The notes under the pieces are model-generated. The model saw nothing but the letters and a program-made list of their open reading frames with translations, was not told the origin of the DNA and made no database searches. A program made the translations under genes and the position numbers. 64,000 bases of DNA from contig NC_034414.1 of NCBI RefSeq assembly GCF_002078875.1, forward strand, positions 23,738,616-23,802,615. The letters are read 5' to 3'. Source of the DNA: Numida meleagris (taxonomy: Eukaryota > Chordata > Aves > Galliformes > Numididae). This document shows, one piece after another, positions 33,011-46,395 of the stretch. How positions within the stretch are numbered: position 1 is the first letter of the stretch; each line of letters begins with the position of its first letter.

Positions 33011-36000
33011 TTGCATCTGTAGTGCCCGCGGTTCTTTGACATGGCTGTTACGTTAGGCAGTACTCTTTTATGGGATTTTGTTGTCTATGCTGTGTGAACA
33101 CTGGGCACTGTAATACTTCTTGAATCTTTCTGTACTGTCTTCCCTGTAGATTTCCATCTCCTTGTACTAAAGATAAAAACAGTAACTATGGATCCAGGGA
33201 CTTGTAAACCAAAGGCTTGTGGTTATTCTTTCTGTGTATCTGGTTGCTCTGAGACTGTTACCTTGGGAGTATTTGGCTGCTGTCCTCCTGTGGGTGAGTT
33301 TATGTTCAGGTTTTTCAGCTTTCCAGTTGCTTTTTTTTGCCTCTGCATGTTAAGCGTTGAAGTATTCCATCTTCTGTACTTAGTCTGAGTGACTCTTGAG
33401 CTGCAGTCAGTGTTGCAGTGAGGAGCAGAACTCCCTCAACTGCTGCGAGCCCAGGCAAAAGGGACACTCACTATGCAAAGGCAGGAAAATAAGTTTTCCT
33501 AAGAGTTTAAACAACTGATCTTTGTGGACTTTTGCCTTGCTGAACTGTGGAAGCTGAAAGCTGACCGAAACTTTTCATATCAATGAAATGAAAGGATTGG
33601 GTAGAATTGGGCAGTCAAAAGCCTGATTCTGATGCTATGAGATACATTAAAGGATCCTGCTAGAGGCATGTTAGCCCAACTTTGGATTGTGGAAAGTAAT
33701 AACAGAAGCTTCTGTTTTTCATGAGGCTCTTCTGAGGTCATTAGCTTTTTCTGCATGTAACCACCAGTCAGCAGGTCCACCAACATTTAAGATTTAACGG
33801 ATAATATTGTACGTGTATTAAATGTTCATACTGCAAACTGTAGCTTTGCTGAAAAATGTATGACCAAAGGCAGTGTAGGCTCTTGTTTCTCGAGCTCTCA
33901 TATGTCGATCGCAACTTCCTGAAGTCATGATGATACTCAGATCCACATTGCACCAGCTACTTTGCCTGAATGGGTTAGGATGGGAATGGAATTCACCTCC
34001 CTTTAGTGAGGTGATGAGTGTGTTTAAAGACTTATCCAGCAAAGCGTCTAGCAGAGCTTCCAACATTTGCCTGAAAGCAGATCCCGTGTGCTGTAGTGCC
34101 TGGATCCATGATCCATAGCGTCCCAGTGAAGTTCTGTCCCCGGAGTGGCATTGGCAAGCATGTCCACATGAGATGTGGACACAGTGGTGACTTAGGGTGG
34201 AGTAGCCCCCTCTCCTGGCTACCGGCATGGTGACTTCCTCCATGTGCCCGGCAGGGCATAGTCTTCAGTGTCTCTTTGTTAGTGCCTGACAGCCCCTCCT
34301 GCCTGCTGGAGCTTTCTGTTTCTATTGCATAGCAGCAGTTCTTTAATCAGAAGTCTTGTTAGTATTCAAGGATAATTGATCCGACTCTCTGGTAGGGGGT
34401 GGGGACCCAGCCTTGCGTCCTTCTCCTGCTTGCCACCCCCAGTTTGACCCCTGTTGTCTCTTTGTTTTCTCCCGTTAAGTTTGTGCCAATGATGTGTGTG
34501 TGCTGTTTTTCCAAGCAGCCTGAAGTTGGCTGTAACCAAGAGCAGCAGTTAAATAGAGCCCGATTTCCCCGCTTCCTGGCGTTTAGTTTTTCGGCTCCAT
34601 TTTCTGGTCTTCTGTGTTTTTGATTTGCAGAGAGGGAACTTACTTGGTGCCCCTGGGCATCTCTAAAACCCATTAGAACAACCTCCATTATTTCCCTGTA
34701 CTTAGAAATCCTCCTCCTTTAGTCCCAGCATCCATCAAAATAATGTATCCTCTGTAAGGCCCTCTGGAAAATGTTTAATGGGATCTTTTCAACCTCAAGG
34801 ACGGTTCCAGTTTGGAAGGGGGAGGGGATGTGGCTAATGGAAGACCTGACTGTGACTCGCAGTCCGCCTGAACTTGGCCTGTGTTGGCTCTCCCTGCACC
34901 TCCATGCCGAGGCAGTGCTGAACGGAGCGGATCCAATGCTGGGATCAAAGCTGGAAACAAAAGGCTTTGGGAGAAAAATTTCCCATCTGGCCAAGAGGCA
35001 GCCACACAAAGGTGGTGCATAATTTATCATTCGAGGTTTATTTCTTCTGTACTTCTTCTGGAGAGGGAAGAAAAAAGAAATGACTCTCCTGCTGTTTTGA
35101 AGGGGATAAGTGATGGCTTTGGGACTTGAGGCGGGAAGTGACTAGAGGTACCACGGAAAAGCCTTTTCAGGACAGTCTATACCCAGCCCCTCTCTTCGCA
35201 GACAATGTCAGGCATTCTTTCTTTCTTTTTTTTTTCTTTTTCTCTCTTTTCTTTTTTTTGCAGGGAACTATACTTGCCTTTGGAATTTTCAAAGAGTGAG
35301 TACTCTAACTTCCCTAGTCATTCCCAAGTCCCAGTGCATGGAGTGGAGCTGGTCTTGGCAAAATCAAGTTGTTTGCATTTCTGAGCTATTTGTCTTACCT
35401 TAAGGATTGGTGTAAGTGCTGTGGCTCTGTGTAACACGGAGGAAGAGGCTACATTTGCCTGAAGGGTTTGTAGTCTAAATTAGACATCTGATAAGGATCA
35501 GGGATGTGATAATTCTAGTGGGATAGATAAGGTCCAATATTAAAATAGCATAGCTTTCTAATTAAATTTCCTTCAGCTTTGGTTTAATGGGAAAAGCTTC
35601 TGAAAGTCTTTCATTCCAATTGCTTCTTAGAACTAGGATGGAGTATTTTTGGGAGTAGGAGTTGGCGAAGAAGACTAATGAAAGCCAGTAAACGGGGAAA
35701 TAAGGATGAGGAAGGAGATGTAAGAGTAGGGTAAACCATGAGAAGAAGGGAAGGGGATATAGGAGTACAGATACCAACAGAAGCAAAGATAGGCATTTTG
35801 AAATGTGTGCCAAGGACTTGATCTGGCAGAGGAACAGAAGAGCTGTGTCAGGAGATCCAAGTGGAATAATTATATGAAATCTGATGGCAGAAAAAGTTGT
35901 TAGGTAGTATAAAGCATAGATGATTTAAAAGTGAACAAGAGCACTGAGCAGGATTTAATTGCTGAAGTAAGGAAAGAATTATTTTAGTAATGCTTTAAAA

Positions 36001-37825
36001 GAGGATATGAAAACGTGTTAGGTATCCTCGACAGTAGAGTTCCTGTCCTAGTGCGATGATGTCAAGAAGTATCAGGAGCTTAGTAGTGAGGGCAAGGGGT
36101 AGAAAAGGAGACACATGCTGGGTTAGTGCTGAGATGGTAAGCCCATGAGATAAAGGTGGTGATGGAACTGTCTGCAGCTCTGGAATGTGGGACAGATCAG
36201 GCTTGGGAACGGGTACAGCCAGAAGGGTTTTTGAGTGGGATGCCTGGGAGGATATTTGAAGAGCAGTCCTGTCTGGAAAAGTGTTATGAAATGGGAGAGT
36301 GGAGTTGAGAAGCAGTCAGGAAGCTGGAGATGGTTGCCTGGCAAAAGGCATGAAGTGAGATTAGGAGATTACTTTAGGTTTGGAAAGGAGTCTGGGTACG
36401 GACAAGCAACAGGACTGGTGACAGAAAATAACACCTTTTCTGCAAGAGGAGGCTACCTCTCTTCCAGTAAGAATTGCTCTGTGAAGGAATGACTCATTAG
36501 AGAGAACTGTTACAACATAGACATGTGATGTTCCCAGCCTCCTTCTCTGAAAGGATCAGAAGAAGCATTGTGTGACTATGCAGGAAGGTTAGAGGGAAAC
36601 ATGTGCTCTGCTCCTTCAGCCTGTATCTCCAGCTCTGTCAGTTAGTTTGATTTGATGACAGCTGGTAGTGTCGGGGAGAGGTTTCTGCCTGAGGTGCAGC
36701 CATTCACTGTAGTAGAACATGTCTCATGGGATCTAGGATTAGAATAAACTAAAGACATGACTTCTTTTTTTTTCTTTTGTGCTCCCACCCAATTTTAGTT
36801 CTAAATTTTCATAACTGCTGAATAGTCAAAACCTTTCTTTGCAGTTCTGAGAGGAGGGGAAGAAAATGGGAAGTCTCAGGATTTTGGGATTATTGTTTGC
36901 TGTTTCTGCCCTAAGCTCCTGAGCATAATGATAGAAAGTGGTTTTTTTTGTTGTTGATTTGTTTTGTGTTTTTTTTTTTCTACAGCTCCAGATATGTTTT
37001 TCTTCTCACTGTGATTTTTGAGCCTATTACTCTTGAAAAGCCTGTGGTGTTTCTTATAGCTTGAGGATATGCCCCTAATTTGTGCTGCCTTTTGAAAAGG
37101 GGCTTGATCAGCATAGTGACTATTCGCATGAGGAAAAGCAAAATTGGTTTGGCTGTGAGAGAAGACTGTAGACTTTGTGGCATGGGAAAGGGAAATAGAT
37201 GGGAGGTTGCCATTCTGGATGTTTAACAGTGAAGAAGCATGAAAGGATGTCCACAGAGGAATGCTGGTGGACTCGCATTTTTGTCACAAATCCTCAAATA
37301 GAAGTAGTCAGTGTCTTACTCTTAGCGTAATGTGGGACTAGGTAGGTAGGAGACGGGGTCAAAACTCTTGATGAGGGCGTTTGTAGTTGCCCTGCAAACA
37401 GGAGTAGGTTTAATACAGTTTGAAATGACAGTTGTATTCATGCAGTGTTACAGTGGTGAAAATACTTCTTTCTTGGACATTGATGTGGAAACAAGGAAGG
37501 GACTGAGTTGGTCTCATTCGTGAGGTTACTGTCTTTTACTGTCTTTACTGGGCTTTAGGGAAGACTGCCCGTGGGTCCTACTTCTTTCCTGTACTTGGTC
37601 AGTGAACAACAGTTGCAAGCCAGTGTTGACTCACAACCAGCTGATTCATGGCTGGTTAAGATGGCTCTACTGAGAGGAGGGTAGTAACCTCATCTGCTGT
37701 CCCAGTCTGAACAGTCATTGCCCATGAATCAACACCCTCTGTAGGCTTTTGTTCACTGCATTTCTGAGTAAAAATAATTCAGACCTGCAGTCAGCACTAC
37801 CTTAAACAACTGAAGGCTTTTAGAC

Positions 37826-37848
37826 TTTTTTTTTTTTTTTTTTTTTTT
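37826..37848. repeat. Poly(T) run followed by CAG
   Basis: About 23 T followed by CAGGCCCAGAG. It resembles an extreme polypyrimidine tract and acceptor site, but the following sequence does not open a recognisable LRP4 exon. It is treated as a simple repeat. Confidence 0.85.
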
Positions 37849-40800
37849 CAGGCCCAGAGTTCTTTTATCTCTGGAGTAGGTGGATGTTCTGCCTGTGCCT
37901 CAGCTCCTCTGGACGGGCAGTTTTGCTGTTTCTGCATCTTTATCAGATCCATTAATTTCTAAGCTACGAGTACTCAAAGGCTTCTCCCCTGCCTAACGGA
38001 AGAAAAACCTTGTTGATCCCTGCCTTCTACAGCTTTCCACAACTAACTTCTTTGGCTTGAAATGACTCACCTACTCACAAGAGAAACTCATTGTTTCTCT
38101 GGCATTTCTCTTGTTTCTGACCTGCCTTCTGTGAAGTGGAAGATGAGAAGCTGTGATCTTTTGTTGCTCTTCGTACAAGTTCCAAGCTAGAACAAGAGTT
38201 AAGTTTTTCAGTCATCATCTATAGATTTTTTTTCCATGCTTCGTTCTCACTTGTTATGATCTGATATTTACCGACAGCTCTTTAGAAAACTGAAACTTCA
38301 AAGGAATGTGCAAAAATAAGTAATTCCTGTGACATTGTGTAGTAACATTTTGTTGCTTGTTCTGCTGGAGAAGCAAAGTCTTGAATAATACTTAGCTTCT
38401 CTTCTTCCTCCATCGTCAGATTATGAGTTTCCAAAAAATGACCCATGACCATTTTCCGTGCTGCAGATATTTTTGAACAAACTGGCAGGGAAGAGGAGTG
38501 GCAAGCACTTGCCTACTTTTAACACTTAAAAGAAAGACACTGTTTAGCTTAATTAGGCACACAGGGCCAAATCTAATGTGCTTACGTTATGGAACTAATG
38601 GGAGATATGGGGTGGATTAAACCTACGTACCATCCGTCAGTTGTAGGATAAAAGTAAACAGTACTCAGAGAGAAGCCTTCGAGCGAGGAAGGGAGTGAGG
38701 CGGAGATGACATCTTTGGTGTGTACATCTTGACTTACTCACTCAGGCAAAACAGCCTCTGAGCTCAGGCTTCTGATTAAGTGACTGGGACAGCTGCCAAA
38801 ACACCTAAATTTGCTAGCTAATGTACTGCAGTGCATTGGTCCTGCAGGTTAAATTCAGGAAGGTGTGATGTGTTATCTGGGTTGTTTTGGTCTTTTTCTC
38901 AAACAATGTCGTAACAGCATGCTTTTCATCCTGTATTTCAAGGTCTTAAAATAAATGTGGCTGGGATGCTAAAACTGCCTGTTAAAAAGTTGTGAGGAAA
39001 GAGGGCCGTCAGAGTTGTGCCACAGAAGACCAGATATGCCGCAGGAGCCAGTTTTTCTGACCGTGCAGTCTGCATACCAAAGTCTTCAAGGTATATGCTA
39101 TTGAGCCCTGTTCCCTTTAGAGATAAGTAGAATGGGGAGAGAGTCACAGGAGGGAGAAGACTGTAACTGTGAGAATTTTTCTTCTGCAGGATAGGGCTGG
39201 GCTGAGCTGGGCATGCAGCAAGGTCCTGCACTATCCAGCCTAAAGGGCCCTTGTGTGCAGACAGCTCTGTGCCAGTGTGGCGATGCTGGTTACTTGGTGG
39301 TCCTAGCAAGTAAAGACTCACTTGAACTACTTAAATACTGAGATCTATAAATACAATACATGGATTTTCCTGCTATGCTATTTGATAGCAAATTAAACTC
39401 AGCTTCTACAAGAATGAACTCCAGAACTCTGTATATTCTTACACTGTAACCAAATGGAAGTTGGAAGTTACTGATTTTCAGATCTGCAAAGACTTGGTAG
39501 AACTACATTTATGAAATCTGTATAGTGGTGGCTATAGAGTAGAACTGGGAGGATTTCCATTTTTGGTGTTTCCATAAAACTTGTTTTTGCAGCTATCTCA
39601 GCTGAACAGCAAAAGCCACCTAAAAGCCTCCTAAAAGTACTGGAAACCATAGACTGAAACCAAATGAAAATTCTGTCCGTTCCTATGAAAACTGTGCATG
39701 TGGGATTTGGCACTTCTTTTGAGGCTAACGAGGCAAATAACTTAATCCAAAATCCTTCTGCTTGAGAAACAAATCTGAATCTAAACCAGAACACAGGTTT
39801 CTGTAAGAAACAAAAAATGCACAAACCTAGAAGCCAGCTAGGTTTAGTTATTATACTGGCAGATAGTTTTGCAAATTTCATTTATTTCTAAGTCAAGCTT
39901 TTACCAAATACTGAAATGGCATGTGCGACTTTGAGTTGGATACAACGATAGCTCTGTAAGTAAAACTGTAGATGTCTGGGAAAGAGAAGTGAAAGGAGAC
40001 AGTGGGAAGGAAATCTTCAAATCTTGTGAGTAAAATATAGAAGAAGATTAGAGAGAACAAGAAAACACTTTACCTTACTAGAAATGAAACATTATTCCTT
40101 GGAATATTTTCATGTCTGTCACTGGACTCCGTGTGATGTAGTCTTCTCTCTTGAAACCTTTGTGGAGGCAAACACTTCATGTGTTAAATCCACTTCTGGG
40201 AGAATCTCAGATGTGCTGTCTCTTGCATGTGGGTAACACTTGCAGAGCTTGTTTTGCCAATTAAAGTGTCTTTGAATTGACTGTGGTGAGATGTGGCACA
40301 AGTTCTGATGCAACTTGAGAGTCTTTGTAAGTGCTGATTTTGATGAGAACTCCTCTAAAATCTCTAGTAATTTTGTTTTCATGTTGCTGTTGTGAGTTGG
40401 CTCCTTGCTTTCTGTGGTCCTTTGTTATATGGTTGATGTTTGAAAATGAAGAGTCTTCCATCTGGTTAAGAAATGTCATTTATCCTTAGAGGCCTGAACT
40501 ACTGGCTTCTCTAGTAGGAAATAAACAATGTTTCCAACTGTCCATAATTATCACCCACTGTCTTCCTGCAGATCCATGTCTAGAGGCACTAGAAGAAATT
40601 GCTTATGAAGTACAAATTGCATTTTTGCTGTCCCTAAATGATAGGCTGGACGGTGACTTGTTTGAAGCATGTGCAGTGGCTTGCTTCAGGTGACATTATA
40701 AGCCACTTGCAATTACATTTCTACGGCTACATTGCTGATTTGGAGTCAGGTTGAGTATAATCTAACTTTATAGGAAACATTACCTTCAAAATACAGTTTG

Positions 40801-43800
40801 AGAGTAGTACAAAGCCCATATTTTAGGATATCAAAATGAGAAGTTTTTTTTTTTCCTGCTGCCTTTTGCTCTCAGTAAACCCAATATCTCTCTTGGTGAA
40901 GGAGGAAAAATTGCGTTGGGGCTGCTAGGATGTTGTCATTGCTGAGGATTGTTATCTGCTTGGAATATATGCAACTTGGCCTATAGCTACACATCTTCCT
41001 TGATGCATGGCTGTGGTTTCACATTACACCTAACCTAGCATAACTGTGGGTTCCCCCACAAAAGCAGTCTCGCTTTTCTTGTCCATTTGATAGGTTTGCG
41101 TGTGTGTGTCTGCTGGATCTGCTTATTGATTTGTCAACAGGTAACCTGCCAAACAGTGAAACCAGTGATACCACAGATTATATGCTATTGGCAGGTGTGG
41201 ACTTCATTGAGGGATGGAGAGAGGCAGGGCCAGCCTATTTTTTTTTTTTCATTTGGCAGTGGCTTGCTGCTACTTCATCTTAAATGAAGTTTGGAAGGAC
41301 CAGCCCTGGGAACAACAGGAGGCGAGAATTCAGGCCCATGATTCAGTTTCTGTGGCTTATATAAAAACATAGGCCTCTTTATTACATATATAATGATTTA
41401 ATGCTGTATTAGTGTCAGGATGCAGTGAAAGATCAACTTATAGATGTCGGCACTGGTGCAGTACATTAGTTAGCAATGCCTTTTGTGGTGGAAACAACTT
41501 GAAGCAAATACCTTCTATATTATTTTACTTGGGCAAATGCAGACTTATGTTCTAAATTGTTGCCAGAGAAATTGTCCATCTAACTATGAAAAGCTTTATC
41601 CCCTTGCTAAGTTCTTGACTATTCTTCTTTAACCTCTTAAATGACTGATCCATAATGAAGAGTTGGGTTTTGACCCATAGTTGCAGAATCTGGATTCATG
41701 TTTTGGTCTTCCCACCCCTCCACTGATGTGGCCATGTTGTGGTTTGACAAGCCTGGCCTGGACATGCACACGCAAGGAGGCACAATACCACCTTCCTCTT
41801 GAGGTGATGTAGAAATGGCAGTGATGACTGTAAGCGTCTGGTTGGTGAAAGGAATACAGAGATAACTGTTTGGAAACAAAAGCTGCCTAAACAGCAATTT
41901 TTCTTCTCCCTGAATGAATATGTGGCAGGCTGAAGGGGAAGATCTGCGTGGGCTGGATCTCACACATGAGTTGTCAATTGGATCATGTAAAGATCCACTC
42001 TGATGGAAATTAGAGTTTTGCATTGTTATATGCACTGTACGCATACAGTAAGGGCAGTCCTTGCTCTGAAGAGTTCTTAATTTTTGAATGTAATAAATTG
42101 ACAGAAGTATCAAATAACAAGGAAAAGCTCAATGAAATACTGAATAACACACTGTTCAGTTTTTTTACCCTTTAGTCTGTTTATTGATACTTCTTGTTTC
42201 TAGTCTTCTCCATCCTTGGAATATATTCTTATTGAAACTGCATTTTTCCTATTCCTTTTTACTCCTTTGACATGCTGCATACTGCATTATCATTACTGAA
42301 TGAACACATCTGGTACATGTGGGGTCTGATACAGGAAGAATGAAAATTATTTTCAGATGTAATGCCCTTCTGAAGGGATCTTGCTGCTGTTTTTGTCCTA
42401 GGTAGCATGTGTTCCTGTTTTCTGCCAGTGTATTCAATACGTGATTGACATTAGTCTAATGAGGGGAATTGTATCTGAACTAGCTTCCAAAAATCTTTTC
42501 ATCCTCTCTGACTCTTTTAGTCTTTTTGCTGTCCTGACTTGTAACTGTTAGAGTGGATTGCAAATGGATATTTAACCATGTATCCACAAAGGTCGAGAAA
42601 TACAAGAACAGAAGCATAACTTGGACTTGGTTAGGAATCCAAGTGTTACACCGTGGATTCCTGACTTGAAATAGTTTAGCTGCAGCCAATGCCAAATAAT
42701 GATTATTAAATGTTCCTTTTGCTGCTTTGTTGCAGGAGGCTAGATTGCTAATTGCCAAGGTGGAATTCTGAAAATACGTGGTTGGCCTTGGTGGCCATAT
42801 TCCCAGTAGCTTAAATGTTGTTTTCAATAAGCTTTGACTATCATCTGTACAGAATCCAACTTGAGAGCACCCTCTTTGCAGACAATGGCTTAATGACTCA
42901 CTGTGGTGGTTAGACCAGGTGTGCTAATGATTAGGACTTTTTTCTTTTTCTTTCCTCTAAGGATATATTTGACAACTTGATTTCTGTAGGCAACAACATT
43001 TCTTCTTGCAAGCGTAAAGAACTGAACCATGGTAACCGGTTGCTTAAGAGCTTTTTTTTCTGCAGACTGAAATCAGTGGCTTTTTCTCTAATAAGACAGT
43101 TAATGTTTTTAAACATTTACAATACTTAAGTGTAGGATGATCTAATTCACCATATTTATTCCTTTTCATAAGAATTTTCAGCACAGCAACATGCATACCT
43201 TACTTCTAAATGCACAAACACTTGGTAAACAGTCTGTAAGTGGAAAATAACTCCTGAGACACTGCAGTAAACATGTCTGTAAAGTCATAAACAGGAAATG
43301 ACCCTAGCTCTCCTGTCAGTTCAGCTCTGGTGCTGTGGTCCCATAAGCAGTGAAGAAGAAGGAAAAATTGAACTGGATGGGGTGAGGAGGAGTTGGAAGA
43401 CCCTTCCAATTTTCCCCTGCTCAACCTGCACTGGGCCATACTTTCCCTGACCTATTTTTTTATCAGGCTGAGTAAAGATCTGTGCCAGCTCATGGAGGGG
43501 CGTGGGCTGGTGGCAGGGGAAGGAGGGCTGGCAGCTCTTTAAGCTACCACTACTGATGAATATGAAACCACAGTCTTGAAGTTTATTTCTCATTTTATGC
43601 AGATTTCAGTTTGTTTCAGGAGGACCTACAAGCTGTTTTATTGCTAGAGTGTAGTCAAATCAAGGCTGCTTTCTGTCCTTTGCTTATCGTGCACAAACAG
43701 ATTGTGTTTTGGAAAAATATCTGGCAAAGAAATCAAGAAACTAGATTATAGCATGAAGGGCAGAAGATCATATCTTCCGCATGGAAAACAGTCAAGCTCT

Positions 43801-46314
43801 GCTGAGGACATGATACCTAAATCATCTAGTCTGTATTTCAGTTTGCCAAGTATTTCTGCACTTTTGAGGAGGGACGTGGGAATGACTGCCAGAGTGCTGC
43901 ATCAATTGGTAATTCCACATTGTTTGATAGCATACCAGAAAAAAATGGAAGGAGAGCGAACCTCTTAGCACTCTTCTCAGAATCTGAAATTGATGACATT
44001 CAACTTCAGGATAAAGGACCAGGAAATTGGAAAGCTAACTGAGCTCAGCCTCTGTCCCAAGCTGAGGTGTATGCTATCATGACCTTCATGCTGTGTAGCT
44101 TAGTGGCATACTGTGGCTGGCATACGGTAGATATGATCTTGACTCATCAAGACTTGTTGGCTGAAGGTCCAAATGTGCTAGATGTTCTTACTTAGAGAAA
44201 GGTTTGCAGGAATAAATATTGTGTTCTCACAGGGACTTGGAATGTGAGTGCATGGTACCAGGAATACTTAGCAAATTCAATGAAGTTATCCAACCACGTA
44301 CTGAGACCTTTTGGCCCCCACCACAGAAATCCGCATTTTTGTGACTGAAAAAAAATCACTTAACTGCATAAGCATTAAAATAGATTACTACATAATTCTT
44401 CCAGTTAGGAAAGGCAGGAAAGTTGTCTGTGTCCAGCTGGAAAAAAGAAAAACAGGAACTTCTCAAGGTAGTTTGTAATTACTGGAGATAAAGTTTGGCT
44501 ACAAATGGAACTAACTAGGACAGTTGCCCTGTGTTTCTGCAGCATCTCTGCTGCCATCCAGTCATTTAAGGTAGCATTTATAACGATGAGAGGCTTGGGT
44601 CGTTCTTTCATCAGAGAAAGTATGCTATACTTGGCTGGATAACGTCACTTCTTGCTGTGACCACAAATTGCCTCAAAAGCTTGATTCAACTTGACTTGTC
44701 TCCCAAAAATACAGTGGAATGAGAGAAGGAAAATGGCTCTCAAGTCATTACAGTAAATGCATCTGTAAGAACAGAAAATGACACAGTTTCTTGTTGTGGT
44801 TTTTGGCCCTGAGATGATGATTCTAGTGTAAGGCAGTATGCTAGCATGTAAGGTGAACTTTGTCTCTGTAGACAGAAGAGGTTATAAGTTTTTTTTGTCT
44901 TTTTTTTTCAATGCCAAAAGTTCTTTTTCCAGGGCTGAGTGGTATATCTACTGAAATGAATTCTGAGCTTTGTGAAGAATTTCTTTTTTTTTTTTTTTTA
45001 ATATTAATTTAGATTTCGTGCACCTCAGGTCTTGGAGCTTAGTCCAGGAAATAGTATGAAAAGAGATCCTTAATTATATTGTTAATACTGGCGCTTCTCA
45101 TGAGAAAAATCTGCAGGCATCTTCAGCCTGATTTTGTATGGAAGCAATGGCTATTTCAATGTGTGTGCATATCTTCTCACTCAAAAAGACTGGTCCCAGA
45201 GAATAAGATTCATGAAGATAGGCAACACAATAAAGAGGAGGCACCATGTAAGTGACTGGGCTGTAGGTGAAGATTTGTTGTGAATTTGCATTTTGTTAGA
45301 CATCAAAGCATCCACTCCCTGCATTTGGCAAGAGATGTACCAAAATTGACTATTAGAGATGGATCCATTTGAAACTGGCTTTGTTAGTTCTGCTTCTCAT
45401 GCAGCTATTGAGATTATTCAGGTGTGCATGTTGGAATCTTGCTGGAAATATGCCTACGTCGAAGTTTCCAAGCAGTGGCTGTGGTCCAAGAAGTTAGTTC
45501 ACCAAGCTGGGGAGATCATTCAGTCCTTGCTCATTAGGAGGCAGAAATGTTTAGTGGGCTGTAATTGGGTTGCATGTCAAGACTGCTCAAAAGCTTTGGC
45601 TGGTTTGGGATGTGGGTGCTTGGTACAGGCTGCTGGATGGTTCTGAAATAGGAATTAAAGTTTGGTGGTGGTGGTTGTTTTTCTGTTTGCTGAAACCTGT
45701 GAAATTGTTGGGCTGTATTTTATCTGTTAGGATTCTGGTATTCTGCTCATCTCCTACTTAAAAGAACACAGCCTCCATGGTCCTTTGTATGGGACCAAAT
45801 TTAAATAGGGTATCTGAACTAATGACCATTCCCGGTGGCCTGCCCTGTGCCTCTGAATGGCTGAAGGCGAGGTAAATATTGCTGAATGTCACAGTTTACA
45901 GTCTGGCAACTTCCATTTGTATTAATGTGCTGAATTATAAACTGATGCTTTAGGTTCTGCGCACAACTATCCTGGGGTAATATCTTGCCAGATAAGATCC
46001 TCCGGATTGTTGTATCCTGCCTGATTGGGTTGGAAGGAGGCTGCAGGCGTGACGCTATTCTCCCTCTAGAGACTCAAATCTCTTGGTCCTCAAGTCATGT
46101 TACAAGGCCTCTGCCTGGACAGAGCAGAAGCAGGTTGTGAGGTTTTGCTGAGGGCAGTGAAAGGAAGGGAAGGCATCCTGAGGCCCTGAGGAGGTTTGGA
46201 AGCACATAAAGAGTGCAAGAGAGACGTTTTACAATGCAAGTTGAACTAGTTCTGATAGTCCTTCCTTAATTAGTCACATCAGGAAAGGCCAGGGATCTTT
46301 ATTTCTTTTACCAA

Positions 46315-46395
46315 TCTCTTTTTTTTTTTTTTTTTTTTTTTTCCCCCCCCCTGGGTTTTCCCCCCCCCTCCCCCCCCCCCCCCTTTGTCTTTCTT
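46315..46395. repeat. Homopyrimidine tract (poly T followed by poly C blocks)
   Basis: On the plus strand about 25 T are followed by C9-10, CTGGGTTTT, C9, T and C13 or so, then TTTGTCTTTCTTTC. The minus strand therefore carries several long G-runs and a long A-run. Such tracts can adopt triplex or quadruplex structures and are error-prone in sequencing, so the run lengths shown may not be exact. Confidence 0.9.

Noticed and set aside
37826..37860. Poly(T) plus CAG as a possible LRP4 exon 2 acceptor
   Set aside because: The following bases do not encode an LDL class A module, and no donor follows at a fitting distance.
39468..39881. 137-codon minus-strand frame
   Set aside because: No domain or homology recognised; likely chance in intronic DNA.
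41637..42113. 158-codon minus-strand frame in LRP4 intron 1
   Set aside because: No recognisable domain, no splice context and no promoter features. Its length is not exceptional for a 64-kb window, though a search of the translation would be worthwhile.
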